Notes: generated by a model not told the origin, from the sequence alone. A DNA stretch of 64,000 nucleotides from Nilaparvata lugens (GCF_014356525.2 NC_052511.1:6445986-6509985); one strand, 5' to 3'. Numbered from the stretch's first letter, positions 42,283 through 53,568 are shown. Program-made: numbers and translations.

Positions 42283-43204
42283 TAATGCCAACTTATGTTA
42301 TTCATCTTTAATTATATTCATTTTCTGGATATGGAGACAAAGTTCCATAGACATTACAGAACGTTTTGCAGGTTTTCTCGCATGAATCTGATAACTGACG
42401 ATATTCTGCTTCACTGGATCTCTCAGAAATTCCCGAGTCTGTTTGGAGCGTTCATTAACCAATGATTTTCAATGCTAAATTATGTTATTCATCTTTAATT
42501 ATATTCATTTTCTGGCTATGGAGACAAAGTTCCATAGACATTACAGAACGTTTTGCAGGTTTTCTCGCATGAATCTGATAACTGACAACAATCTGCTTCA
42601 CTAGATCTCTTCGAAATTCCAGAAACTGTTTGGAGCGTTCATTAACCAACGATTTTCAATGCTAAATTATGTTATTCATCTTTAATTATATTCATTTTCT
42701 GGATATGGAGACAAAGTTCCATAGAAATTACAGAACGTTTTGCAAGTTTTCTCACATGAATCTGATAGCTGACGATATTCTGCTTCACTAGATCCCTTCG
42801 AAATTCCAGAAACTGTTTGGAGTGTTCATTAACCAATGATTTTCAATGCTAAATTATGTTATTCATCTTTAATTATAATCATTTTCTGGCTATGGAGACA
42901 AAGTTCCATAAACATTACAGAAAGTTTTGCAGGTTTTCTAGCATGAATCTGATAACTGACGATATTCTGCTTCACTGGATCTCTCTGAAATCCCCGAGTC
43001 TGTTTGGAGCGTTCATTAACCAACGATTTTCAATGCTAATATTATGTTATTAATCTATGGTATCTTATCAGTTTGTGGCTTTGAGAACAAAATGCTATAG
43101 AAATCATAGAACCTGTTGCAGATTTTCTCTCATGAATTTCCAAAACTCTATAGTGTTTTGAGTTGTGGAGGAGTTCACTAATTTATGTTACCTAATGCTA
43201 TCTA
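42283..43204. repeat. 187-bp satellite, four good units and one decayed
   Basis: TTATGTTATTCATCTTTAAT-type starts occur at 42293, 42480, 42667, 42854 and 43042, spaced 187, 187, 187 and 188 bp. Units contain GAGACAAAGTTCCATAGACA and GTTTGGAGCGTTCATTAACC. The fifth unit is strongly diverged. A 65-codon forward frame is a repeat product. Confidence 0.95.
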
Positions 43205-43881
43205 TAACATTACAGTAGAACTCTTCCGAATCGCAACCAACAAAATCAAGATAGCCATGCTGATAGCCAACATCCGGAACGGATAGGCTATATCCAATAT
43301 TACGACAGCTCTAAGGGTCTATCATGGATATTTCCTATCATTGATTAGACTTAGTATTCTATTTTGGGGGTCAGGAAGGAACTATTTGAACACATGCTTT
43401 AAAATGCAGAAAAAAGCACTTCGGGCTCTTGAGGGAGTGAGTCCCTCTTCTTCCTGTAGACCTATACTCAGGAGACTCCAGCTTCTTTCTGTTCCAGCTA
43501 TCCATTTCTTGGAAGTGGTTTCTTTTGTGGTCAAAAATTTAGAAATTTTCAATGTTGACCGAATTAATCATGCATACAGACCTCGAGGTAGAGATGCATA
43601 GAGATCCAGCTCCCAATTCATAGACTCTCTCTACTTGAAAAAGGGCCGTATTACTCAGGATTGAAGTTTTATAGGCTAATTGTATTCCAGAGGATATTAG
43701 GTTGTGTGGTGGTTATAAAGTGTTTTTATCTAAGATAACCAGGACATTGGTAGAGGCATGTCCCTATACAATAGAGGATTCTCAGGATCCCGATCCTGAA
43801 CTTGACATGTTGCATGCCACTTGAGCCTTGCTCAAAAATGTGTGGCTTTACGCAACTAAATTGTAATAATAAAAAAAAAAA
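43205..43881 (+). pseudogene. Non-LTR retrotransposon reverse transcriptase, C-terminal remnant
   Basis: From about 43287 the frame reads ITTALRVYHGYFLSLI, then LSILFWGSGRN, KMQKKALRAL and PILRRLQLLSVPAIHFLEV. This is the thumb and tail region that follows the catalytic part in Jockey/CR1-type polyproteins. A stop precedes it at 43284 and another follows at 43602. After a frame change, the C-terminal pattern continues with FYRLI, EDIR and TRTLVEACPYTIEDF to about 43800. The catalytic FADD box and the endonuclease are missing. The element ends in AATAATAAAAAAAAAAA (about 43864-43881), a 3' poly(A)-like tail. It is a dead, 5'-truncated LINE on the forward strand. Confidence 0.85.
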
Positions 43882-44313
43882 TATGCACTTAGAGAAGAAT
43901 GCTATCTATAATGATAAGCAGAGCTCTACAATTTCACAGAAATAAGAAAAAAAAAACATTCATGTAGGAGCAGAATATATGAACGAATTTTGGAGAAGGG
44001 AAACTATGAGGGAGAGATCATAATTATATAAGTGAATGAAGAAGAGTGAGAAATGGAACCAGGGGAAAGTGAATAGATATGACATACTTCTAGATGTACA
44101 GAGAAAATTGAAGGGTAGGGAAGAATATACAATAATTATTAAGAGTATAGAACTGGGTTGCAATTATGAGGAGTGTAAAAGGAAAAGAGAAGAAAGAACA
44201 TGGAAACAGATTGTGGTGCTAAAAACAGTGAGAGAGAAAAGCATGGAAAGAGGGATTAGATCTGATTAGAATAGATAGAAAGATAAATGCATTTTATGTT
44301 CACTTCACACTAT
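43882..44313. other. Purine-rich stretch, no gene recognised
   Basis: A 77-codon forward frame at 44036-44269 is rich in K, R and E because of purine-rich DNA. No domain is recognised. Confidence 0.4.
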
Positions 44314-44718
44314 ACTAGTACTTCTGTGAACAGTATACCTCACGCAGTGTTCTCATCCACAAGTACCTGATTGGAACTATAGACCTTATGGAAATACAGC
44401 AATAGACTGGCTTCTCCACAAATCTGTGTAATCACTCTTGTCAGCTGATTTATGATGGATAATTCTATAGTCTGATTTTTACTCTAATATTGGCCTATGA
44501 AGAAGGCTCCTTTTTCCTTTTATATTATCCTTGAAATGCAAAATTTCCAAAAACCTTGTATACACGTCGACGCGCAATAAAAAAAGGAACATACCTGTCA
44601 AATTCCATGAAAATCTATTATCGCGTTTCGCCGTAAATGCGCAACATATAGACATTTAAACATTAAGAGAAATGCCAAACCGTCGACTTGAATCTTAGAC
44701 CTCACTTCGCTCGGTCAA
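44314..44718 (+). mobile_element. Element X copy G, compact
   Basis: ACTAGTACTTCTGTGAACAG to TTCGCTCGGTCAA, 405 bp. No convincing flanking direct repeat here. Confidence 0.9.
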
Positions 44719-44833
44719 AAAAGTGATGTGGGCGAAATTGATGCAATAAGAGCCCCCTTTTCCACTTAACCCACCTAGAAGAGAGAGAGAGAGTGTGGAG
44801 GAGAAGGAAAAAATAGAAAATTCATTATACAGT

Positions 44834-45115
44834 ATTGATTGATTGAGTACATTATTTATGTAGATTACAATATATACTGGCTTATACACTTATATACAAT
44901 AGCTTACAATACAGCAAAATTATAGATGAATTTACATAATATAGACTAAGAAAATAATTATTGAACTGTATATGATATGAAAGAGTAATTTGTGATATAA
45001 TAACTATAGATAATTATATTGTTATGCATCTATATAAATTGGCGGAGCTTTGGACATATCAATGTCCATTCTTCGGAAAGAATATTAAAAATATCCTCCC
45101 CACTAACTCTCTACC

Positions 45116-45118
<3 letters not shown>
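44834..45118 (-). mobile_element. LINE-like tail L3, copy 3
   Basis: ATTGATTGATTGAGTACATT to CCACTAACTCTCTACC, followed directly by a (GA)n tract. Confidence 0.7.

Positions 45119-45157
<39 letters not shown>
45119..45157. repeat. (GA)n microsatellite
   Basis: A nearly pure GA run of about 38 bp beginning right at the end of the L3 tail. Confidence 0.95.
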
Positions 45158-45159
<2 letters not shown>

Positions 45160-45599
45160 GGGAGAGAAGAAGCAAATATCTGTAAGAATAAAGAAGTGAA
45201 TGTGATAGTTGAGGGACAGCAAAGAAAAAAACACAAAGAATGAGAGATACATAGTGCAGAAAGGACGATCCTCTTCAATATGTAATCATGTTCTGCACCG
45301 AATTGACTGTATAGTATACAGTATATTGCAATATGCAGTACACACTAGGTCAAGGAGTACGGGATACTCGACTAATCATGCCATCATGCATGGAGAGTGG
45401 TCAGACATCTTGGCAAAATCATGAACGCACGATCTCATTGCTGATTATGCCGCTGATTACCGTAATGCACTATACACGCTCCAGACACCCATCTTCATGT
45501 CCAAATAATAGATTTCCTCTAATAGGTTATCTTCCCGCCTCATGCGTTTCCAATTATCATGCTAATTTTCTAGGCCAACACATTTTTCAATTACGATGT
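45158..45599. other. Stretch, no gene recognised
   Basis: Short forward frames at 45209-45424 and 45333-45605 have no recognised domain. Confidence 0.4.
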
Positions 45600-46385
45600 C
45601 GATAAAGACATCGGTGATGGTACAAGGTTGCTGCGATGTGGATATGAATTGAATATTTTCTATGTTTTGCCACGTTTGCACGAAAGCCTGTTAAATTTTA
45701 ATCCTTCTTAAAAGCCACGAGGAACAAGCATAGATAAAAGCATTGGTGATGGTACAAGGTTGCTGAGATGTGGATATGGATTGGATATTTTCTATGTTTT
45801 GCCACGGTTGCAAGAAAGCCTGTTAAATTTTAACCGTGATTAAAAGCCACGAGGAACAAGTATCGATAAAAGCATCGGTGATGGTACAAGGTTGCTGCGT
45901 TGTGAATATGAATTTAATATTTTCCATGTTTTGCCCAGGTTGCACGAAAGCCTGTTAAATTTGAATTGTGATTAAAAGCCACAAGGAACAAGTATCGATA
46001 GAAACATCAGTGATGGTACAAGGCTGCTGCGATGTGGATTGGGATTGAATATATTTTTTTTCCACGGTTGCACGAAAGCCTGTTAAATTTTACTTGTGAT
46101 TAAAAGCCACGAGGATCAAGTATCGATAGAAACATCAGTGATGGTACAAGCAGAGAAAACTTCTATAATAATTTGTATTCTGTGGTACAAGGTTGCTGCG
46201 ATGTGGATATGAATTGAATATTTTCTATGTTTTGCCATGGTTGCACAAAAGCCTGTTAAACTTTAATCGTGATTGGAAGCCGCGAGAAATAATCAGAGGA
46301 GATTTATCTAGGAGAAGCCCTCTATTTCGTTGCATTTAATCATGATTAACATTTAACAGACTTCTCTGCAACCGAACCATTGTCT
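45600..46385. repeat. ~132-bp tandem repeat derived from a MITE end
   Basis: GCCTGTTAAAT within TTGCACGAAAGCCTGTTAAA occurs at 45686, 45818, 45950, 46078 and 46251 (spacing 132, 132, 128, 173). Each unit joins the end of the TTGCAC hairpin MITE to GGTGATGGTACAAGGTTGCT and GGATATGAATTGAATATTTT. The right end (46341-46380) carries the opposite MITE arm, TTAATCATGATTAACATTTA and TCTCTGCAACC. Confidence 0.85.
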
Positions 46386-46388
46386 TGA

Positions 46389-46500
46389 TGAAATGAATCG
46401 AATTTCCATCTAGCTGTTCACCCTGTAGTCAATATTTGCAGTAGCAGAAGTCTTCGGGGTGTTTTACAGCAATGGGTTTTCGTTTAATAATAATCATTAT
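46389..46500 (+). mobile_element. LINE-like 3' tail with AATAATAAT end
   Basis: CGAATTTCCATCTAGCTGTT to TTAATAATAATCATTATTAT; third copy of the family at 21460 and 36431. Confidence 0.6.
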
Positions 46501-46809
46501 TATTATGAAATGAGTTTTCATTGGTAATTGGAATATGACAGGCTGAAAAGTTAATACGTTTCACTTTCATGTTTCTCAACCAAATAAGTTATCTGTAATT
46601 GAATAGGTTATTATGTTCAGGTGCATAAAAAGTTCAGTACTCGAATTCTGGTATTTGAAAATATAAATTTGGAATTCCTTCCATTTGTTTAGTATTCTCT
46701 TGACCTGATTGGTATTCACTGATAGCTTGCTTAATTGATTTAATGGCTACGGAAAAAAAGCATCATATAATACTTTGAAGAGTAAGTATTTTAGGAGATT
46801 CTTCATAAT
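46501..46809. other. Stretch, no gene recognised
   Basis: No supported coding region or repeat family. Confidence 0.4.
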
Positions 46810-47650
46810 ACGGGATGAATGGATGCAGCGATTGTGTTATACACTAGTTGCTTTAATTCCTTTCTTTTCATTCTATTCGTCACTTATTTTTCTCCTCAAT
46901 CGTCACTTTTCTCTCATTTTTTCTATTTCTCCCCTTTTCACTATTATTTATTTCCTATCCTTTTCCAACACCTTCTACTCTTACTCACACCATTTCATAT
47001 CTACTCTAATCATTATTACTGCTCCACAAATTAATTTCTCTCAATCATCACTTTTATCTCACTTCTATGTCACCTTCCTCTACTCCTCATCTCTATTTTC
47101 TTCCTCTCTCGAAACTATCCTCTCTCCTCAACACCTCTCATCCATTCTCCATCTCCCTTCTTTTATCCGATACCTATATCACTCTCCACTCTCATCATTT
47201 ACTCTTCATCTTCCATCTCTTTTGTACTCCAATAGCTCTATCACTATTCTCTCCACTTTTCCTTTTCTATTTTTCTCCTCTCTCAAATCTATCCACTTTC
47301 CTCTCCCTCAATAGGCCCCCATCCCTCATTCATTCACCAATTTCCTCATCTTCTCCAATACCTCCAATTCACTCCACTGTCATCATCCACTCTTCATCTT
47401 ACATCTCTTTTGTTCTCCAATACCAATACCTCTCCAAATTTCTCTTCCTTTTCTATTTTTCTCCTTTCTCAAAACTATCCACTTTCACTCTCCCTCAATA
47501 TCTCTCATCCATTCTCCATCTTTCTTCTCCCCTCCAATACCTCTATCACTCTACTCTCATCATCCACTCTTCATCTACCTTCTCTTTTTTCTCCAATAGC
47601 TCTAACACTTCTGATAGAGAAGAAGAAGACCTCAACCACTACCCTCTCAC
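46810..47650. repeat. Pyrimidine-rich degenerate minisatellite
   Basis: Blocks such as CTCCAATACCTCTATCACTC, CATCATCCACTCTTCATCTT and TTTCTATTTTTCTCCTCTCT recur at about 150-200-bp spacing. Overlapping frames of 179 and 225 codons here are S-, L- and H-rich products of the tract and have no domain. Confidence 0.8.
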
Positions 47651-47789
47651 TCCTAGTCCACGGCTAATGTCGAAGATGTTGCAACTCTTTTTGCCAAAGC
47701 GGCTAGCCGACATCCAGTCAACCAACTCCGGCATAAAATCTTAATATCTCACGCTCAGATGGCAGCATCTCGTGTTTGTTCAACGTCAC

Positions 47790-48720
47790 GAAATACAACA
47801 AACAGAGACGGAAAATACTCATCGAAATGTATTAGACAAAGATACAAAGAGTCTCATCATTTTGTATCAAATGCCGAGAACAAAGACAGAAAATACATCT
47901 TCAAAAATTTACCACACGTAGATACAATGAGGCACATCTTTTCGTATGAAACGCCAGAAACGAAGACAGAAAATACTCATCGAAAAGTACCCGACAAAGA
48001 TACAATGATACACATAGTTTTGTACAAAATGCCGAAAACGAAGACAGAGAATACATCTCCAAATATATCAGATGAAGATAAAAATACTCACATCACGTCA
48101 TTCTGCATGAAATGCCGTAAACAAAGATAGAAAATACTAATCCAAATGTATCAGACAAAGATAGAAAGACTAGTTTGATCAAAATTCCACAAACAAAGAC
48201 AGAAAATACATCTCCAAATATACCAGATGAAGATACAAATACTCACATCACGTCATTCTGCATGAAATGCCGTAAACAAAGATAGAAAATACTAATCCAA
48301 ATGTATCAGACAAAGATAGAAAGACTTACACTATTTTGATCAAAATGCCACAAACGAAGACAGAAAATACATCTCCAAATATATCAGATGAAGATAAAAA
48401 TACTCACATCACGTCATTCTGCATGAAATGCCGTAAACAAAGATAGAAAATACTCATCCAAATGTATCAGACAAAGATAGAAAGACTCACACTAGTTTGA
48501 TCAAAATTCCACAAACGAAGACAGATAATGCATCTCCAAATGTACCAGATAAAGATACAAAGACTCACATCACGTTATTCTGCATGAAATGCCGTAAACA
48601 AAGATAGAAAATACTCATCCAAATGTATCAGACAAAGATAGAAAGACTCACACTATTTTGATCAAAATGCCACAAACGAAGACAGAAAATACTTCTCCAA
48701 ATGTATGAGACAGAGATGCA
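47790..48720. repeat. Satellite of ~80-bp units changing to 161-bp dimers
   Basis: GACAGAAAATAC or GATAGAAAATAC starts at 47885, 47964, 48043, 48126, 48199, 48281, 48359, 48442, 48520, 48603 and 48681. Early spacing is about 79 bp. From about 48199 it alternates between ~78 and ~83 bp, which makes a 161-bp dimer with GACAG and GATAG variants. A 123-codon frame at 47759-48130 spans the early units and repeats a ~26-residue pattern, but it closes where the spacing changes. Confidence 0.9.
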
Positions 48721-48989
48721 ATGACTTGGATAATTTTGTTTGACTTGCCCTCTTATCGAGTAGCATCATCATTATATTTGGTTGCATCCTTTGGAATGCC
48801 AATTGTGACTCAACACTTTTTTGAACACAGAAGCGAGCATGCGCACGAATACCACGGAACATCGCTACTGGTGATATACCATAGTGAGGTACACGTTATA
48901 CTGGCAGTATTCGATAATCATTAGTGTTGCTATCCTTGTCTATCATTCGACAAAGTAGATATTGCTATCCTTTTCTACCCCGCAACGAT
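48721..48989. mobile_element. MITE-A fragment
   Basis: At 48886-48985, ATAGTGAGGTACACGTTATA, TGTTGCTATCCTTGTCTATC and ATTCGACAAAGTAGATATTG match one arm of the long MITE-A at 35913. The other arm is absent. Upstream (48721-48885) nothing is recognised. Confidence 0.65.
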
Positions 48990-49171
48990 GAAGGAATATA
49001 ATTAATTATAATCAATAATCATAATATCAATAAAACAAGGGATATAATTAATTATAATCAATAATCATAATATCAATAAAACAAGGAATATAATTAATTA
49101 TAATCGATAATCATAATATCAATAAATAAGGAATATAATTAATTATAATCAATAATCATAATATCAATAGA
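48990..49171. repeat. 45-47-bp tandem repeat, four copies
   Basis: GGAATATAATTAATTATAAT recurs at 48994, 49041, 49086 and 49131, followed by AATCATAATATCAATAAA. Confidence 0.9.
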
Positions 49172-49178
49172 ACAGTAA

Positions 49179-49373
49179 GGCTGGACATACACCGGTTAGT
49201 CAAGACAAGACTAGTCACGTTTAGTCACAATTCTTCACATAGTTGCTTATGAAGACATGTGTAATTGCAATGACTAATCAGTGTGAGTTGCGTCATAAGC
49301 AACTATGTGAAGTATCCTGACTAAACGTGTCTGATAATGTCTTGTCTTGACTAACTGATGTGTGCGCCTAGCC
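49179..49373. mobile_element. 195-bp hairpin MITE, TAA target
   Basis: GGCTGGACATACACCGGTTA at the left is mirrored by TAACTGATGTGTGCGCCTAG and CC at the right. TAA flanks both sides (49176-49178 and 49374-49376). TCTTCACATAGTTGCTTATG mirrors CATAAGCAACTATGTGAAG. Termini differ from the 165-bp family, but the 3-bp target again fits PIF/Harbinger. Confidence 0.85.
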
Positions 49374-49446
49374 TAAAACGAGCAATTCGCGGTCGATTCC
49401 ACGATGTTACTAAATAGATGACAATGATAAATAAATTCTATACTAT

Positions 49447-49850
49447 ACTAGTAGTTCTGTGAACAGCAGACCTCACGCAGTATTTTTCATCCACAAGTAC
49501 CTGATTGAAACTATAGACCTTATGGAAAAACAGCAATAGACTGGCTTCTCCATACATCTGTGTAATCACTTGTCAGCTGATTTATGATGAATAATTCAAT
49601 GGTCTGATTTTTACTCTAATATTGACGTATGAAGGAGACTCCTTTTTCCTTTTATATTATCCTTGAAATGCAAAATTTCCGAAAACCTTGTATATACGTC
49701 GACGCGCAATTAAAAAAGGAACATACCTGTCAAATTTCATGAAAATCTATTACCGCGTTTCGCCGTAAATGCGCAACATATAAACATTTAAACATTAAGA
49801 GAAATGCCAAACCGTCGACTTGAATCTTAGACCTCACCTCGCTCGGTCAA
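49447..49850 (+). mobile_element. Element X copy I, compact
   Basis: ACTAGTAGTTCTGTGAACAG to TCGCTCGGTCAA, 404 bp. It is the cleanest reference copy in the window. No obvious flanking duplication. Confidence 0.9.
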
Positions 49851-50404
49851 TTATATTGCCATGAATATAACTGTAGGTTCAACTAAGTGAATAACAGCGA
49901 AAACAGTCAATAAACTAGTCATAACAAGTAATGATTTGTAAAAGTCACCGTTATTTTATTCAATACGGTAGTAATCCATCACTGAAGAAACTCGTATGAC
50001 GTACCGTTCAAGTTGATGTCATGCAGAAAATAACTGTTTAGACAAGCTTAATTTTCAAAGTTTTCCGCGTGCTCAACCTTGTATTGCAGGTAATAACTGT
50101 TTAAGAAGCAATGAAGTAACAGATAAAGAGATTCATTGGTAGGTTGCAATTTAACGGTAGGTGACCAACCTGTTTATGAAAATAACTAGTAGCTCAGACC
50201 TACTAGTGAAATAAAAAATAAATACTTGAATGCTATTGGAATTATCTGTGATATTGAATTTCATTTCTCTGTGAGTCCTATTTTTCTCGACTGCTGTTTG
50301 AAGTGGATTAACTACATAGGTTAGTTACAAATAACTACCACGAGTTATAATAGTTAAGAGTAGTTGTTACCACGAGGGTACTGATAACACCCATTTCGGA
50401 AAAT
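49851..50404. other. Stretch, no gene recognised
   Basis: No supported coding region or repeat family. Confidence 0.4.
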
Positions 50405-50520
50405 GATAATAATTATAAATTTGGAAGAAAACTAGCACAGGGACTACCTAATTATTTTATCTACCAATTTAATTAGATCATTGTCATTTATATCGTATCG
50501 TAAATAAATAAATTCATTTT
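50405..50520 (+). mobile_element. LINE-like 3' end fragment
   Basis: AATTTGGAAGAAAACTAGCA, CAGGGACTACCTAATTATTT and GTAAATAAATAAATTCATT match the reverse of 17440-17545. Confidence 0.55.
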
Positions 50521-51284
50521 CTGCTGTAGCTTGAAAACTGACAGAGTTTGAGAATATTGTAAGATGAGAAATATAGGCGAATGGAGAATGGTGGAACGAA
50601 ACAGAGAATGGGAGAAATTAAAGAAGATTATTTTTTTGGAATGTTGTCAGAAAGGAGCAACAGAGATAGAATGGGTTAGAGATAGATTTTCAAGAGAGAA
50701 GAACACTGCTATGGAGAAAATCCGAACACATCGGTGAAATAAATGAGAGAAATTGTATGAAACTTGAAGAAAAGAATGCCAAAAGTTCAAAGCCAAGAAA
50801 TGGTCACAAGAAGTGATCAGTTAGAATTAGAGGGAGGACATAGAAGAACTCGGGAATGAGTAAAAATATAGAGAAGTTGATTGAATGAGAATAGAGTAAA
50901 ATATAAGAAGTTGGTGAAATTATTCATTAAGACCAGGAGAGAAACTTAGAAGCGGAAACTGAGTAGACAAAAGACAAAATACAGATTAAATTAGTGGACA
51001 GAAGACATAATAATATAAATGACAGATGATATCTTAGACCGTGGAAAGAAAGATGATATATGTGGATGAATATAATTTGAAGGAGGAAGGTGTGTGTGAT
51101 ATTGGAAATTATTTTGAAAGAAAAGTGAAAAAAAAAGTATGAGAAACAGGAGACAGATGAGACAATAAAGATGAAAATTCAGAAATGTCCAATTCAATAT
51201 GAGAATGTGAGATAAGAGTGATAGAAAATCATGATTAATAGTAAAAAAACATACGAATCAGTGAGGAGAAAGTTGAATGCCTGG
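50521..51284. other. Purine-rich stretch, no gene recognised
   Basis: The forward strand is A+G-rich with no clear period. A 68-codon reverse frame has no recognised domain. Confidence 0.4.
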
Positions 51285-51422
51285 TTGCACAAAAACCGGT
51301 TAAATTTTAACCGTTATTAATTTCACGAAAACCAATCAGAGAAGGCATTTTTGATAAGATGGCTTCTCTGATTGGTTCTCGTGGAATTAATCACGATTAA
51401 AGTTTAACCGGCTTTTGTGCAA
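51285..51422. mobile_element. 138-bp hairpin MITE (TTGCACAAAAGCC family), best copy
   Basis: TTGCACAAAAACCGGTTAAA is mirrored by TTTAACCGGCTTTTGTGCAA. CCAATCAGAGAAGGC pairs with the complement in GGCTTCTCTGATTGG. CTGG flanks both sides (51281-51284 and 51423-51426), a possible 4-bp target duplication or part of a conserved CCGG-type flank. No coding region. Confidence 0.9.
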
Positions 51423-51644
51423 CTGGCACAAACTAGATGAAACAAGAGAGATGGAAATATACAATCTGATCTGTGGAGAGGTAACTCAGCCTGAGGTAGT
51501 ACATCTCTGAAAAAAAACGAACGGATTCTTGGATCGTAATCAAGCAGTTTTTTCTCTTACAATATAATTCTAATGATAAGTAATTTGTACAAACAATAAA
51601 TGAATATGTAGTAGATTGTTTCTTATGAAATGTCATCATCTTCA
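51423..51644. other. Short stretch, no gene recognised
   Basis: A 70-codon reverse frame has no recognised motif. Confidence 0.35.
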
Positions 51645-52273
51645 TCTAAATATATAAAAGCGAAATGGCACTCACTCACTGACTGACTGACTGACTCACT
51701 CACTCACTCGCAGAACTAAAAATCTACCGGACCAAAAACGTTCAAATTTGGTAGGTATGTTCAGTTGGCCCTTTAGAAGCTCACTAAGGAATCTTTCGGC
51801 AATAATTTAACTCTAAGGGTGGTTTTTAAGGGTTCAAAGTTCTTCTTTTAGCATGTATATTCTTCCTATTCTCTTAATTATAATTGAAAAATGTCCATAC
51901 CATATGTTAATATAGAACTATAATCTAGAGAGAGTACCTATTTGAAGAAGTTGTTAATTGGTAACTAAATTAATAATTTTGTCAGGTTGGCATTAAGTTG
52001 AGTTGACTTTGTTAGGTTGGCACCAAGTTGAAGATTGAAATGCATTTATCGCGGAAAAATTGATTGGGCACTGCTACTTCAATCAGAGCAATAATTCCTG
52101 GGAATATTATATTACTAGCCGACAGGCTCGCTTCGCTCGCCATATCCGTTTAGCCAGACGTTTTGTCTGGACCCCCGACTGGATCGTCCTAACATATAAT
52201 AAAAATGCTCAAATGAAAAATGCAGGCGAGCGAAGTGAGACGGATATGGCAGCGAAGCGAGCCTGACGGCTAG
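51645..52273 (+). mobile_element. Non-autonomous Helitron-like element, copy 2
   Basis: TCTAAATATATAAAAGCGAA to GCCTGACGGCTAG, flanked by A and T as in copy 1 (37887). It is 23 bp shorter, mainly through differences inside the 3' inverted segment. The CTGACTGACTGACTGACTCA block near the 5' end is present in both. Confidence 0.75.
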
Positions 52274-52562
52274 TGAAGAATAATTCTATAGTCTGATTTT
52301 TACTCTAATATTGGCGTATGAAGGAGGCTCCTTTTTCCTTTTATATTATCCTTGAAATGCAAAATTCCCGAAAACCTTGTATATACGTCGACGCGCAATT
52401 AAAAAAGGAACATACTTGTCAAATTTCATGAAAATCTATCACTGCGTTTCGCCGTAAATCGCAACATATAAACATTTAAACATTAAAACATTCAAACCTT
52501 TAAACATTAAGAGAAATGCCAAAACGTCGACTTGAATCTTAGACCTCACTTCGCTCGGTCAA
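52274..52562 (+). mobile_element. Element X copy H, 5'-truncated
   Basis: Begins GAAGAATAATTCTATAGTCT directly after the Helitron-like element and ends TTCGCTCGGTCAA. About 150 bp of the usual 5' end are missing and are not found on the other side of the Helitron-like element. Confidence 0.85.
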
Positions 52563-53332
52563 TAACGTACAATTATCAAGTTGTCTTTTTTACTATATAT
52601 TCATTGCCCGTCACAACAGTCTTTTTGCCCAGTGTTGCACTTGTCATAGATAGAATTATTGAGGAAACCGATGTGGTTACACACATGTCAATAAAAGCAT
52701 AACTGGAACAATAACAATCGATACAAGTCTACTAGTCGATAGAGTTTTACAAGTCGGGCTCCGACCTTCGCTACTAGGAAGGAAACAAAACAGTCCTTGA
52801 CTTCCGAGCTGCCCTTTGCTGTTCTGCTGCTGATCGACATGCTCAAATCAACCGAAGCGGCAGACAACGAAGAAGAAAAGTCTTCCTTTGCAAGGCAATT
52901 AAATTGAAATGAGTGAGTGACTTGGCCGAACAGCAATCAGTGGAATTCCAGCTGTGCCGCTCTATTAGTGCAGGCTGCTGGAGGAATCTGGAGTCAAGGA
53001 GAACAACACTGATGGCTGGAAAGGATTTGCGTATTCAGTCTACTTTTATTGGCTTAACCTTTTTTGGTATCAGTTCTACTAATAGACTTCAATTGAAATT
53101 CATTACCTAGACTGAATTGGAAATAGTTTTAATTCTTCGGAGATCTTCGTAGTTGAGATTTCATAATACAAATTAAATTTATTCACTGAAAAAATTGATA
53201 CAAAGTAATCACAAGAATATAGAATGACAAACATACAAGTGAAAAAAATATGATGAATTAGTAATGGTTAATTATTAACTTCAGAGATCTTCGTAGTTGA
53301 GGCTTCATAATTCAAATCAAAATTATTTAGCA
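52563..53332. other. Apparently single-copy stretch, no gene recognised
   Basis: Frames lie at 52688-52936 (reverse, with SSSLSAASVDLSMS) and 52913-53110 (forward). Base composition is fairly balanced at 52700-53030. I recognise no domain; an exon is possible but unsupported. Confidence 0.3.
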
Positions 53333-53568
53333 CACCTTTTTATTTATTTGAAAACGACATGCAGTCAATTTATTGAGTAAATAATTAAAAACTTTTACTT
53401 ACTGACTGAAGTACTTTCGAACGTCTAGCAATCATTTTCTACAGTCAAAGATCATGAAAATGATCGCTAGACGGTCGAAAGTACTTCAGTCAGTAAGTAA
53501 AAGTTTTTAATAAGAAAACAAAGATATTGTCAAATTTCACTAAACATTTTTAGTAATAGCAATATAGG
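53333..53568. repeat. Nested hairpin within a direct-repeat host
   Basis: The host sequence ACGACATGCAGTCAATTTAT and AAAACAAAGATATTGTCAAA recurs at 54430-54585. In this copy a hairpin of about 123 bp (53390-53512) separates the two parts: AAAAACTTTTACTTACTGAC mirrors GTCAGTAAGTAAAAGTTTTT. Its inner part reads ATGAAAATGATCG, CTAGA, CGGTCGAAAGTAC. Confidence 0.8.

Noticed and set aside
43341..43601. 86-codon frame as an active gene
   Set aside because: It begins at TTG and is only the C-terminal tail of a LINE reverse transcriptase, with stops and a frame change around it. Annotated as a pseudogene instead.
47067..47744. 225-codon forward frame (and 179 codons at 46775-47314)
   Set aside because: Both are composed mainly of S, L, F, H and I from a pyrimidine-rich minisatellite. 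They overlap in different frames and show no domain.
47759..48130. 123-codon frame with a 26-residue repeat
   Set aside because: The repeat matches the 80-bp satellite unit, and the frame ends where unit spacing changes. No sign of selection on the protein is visible.
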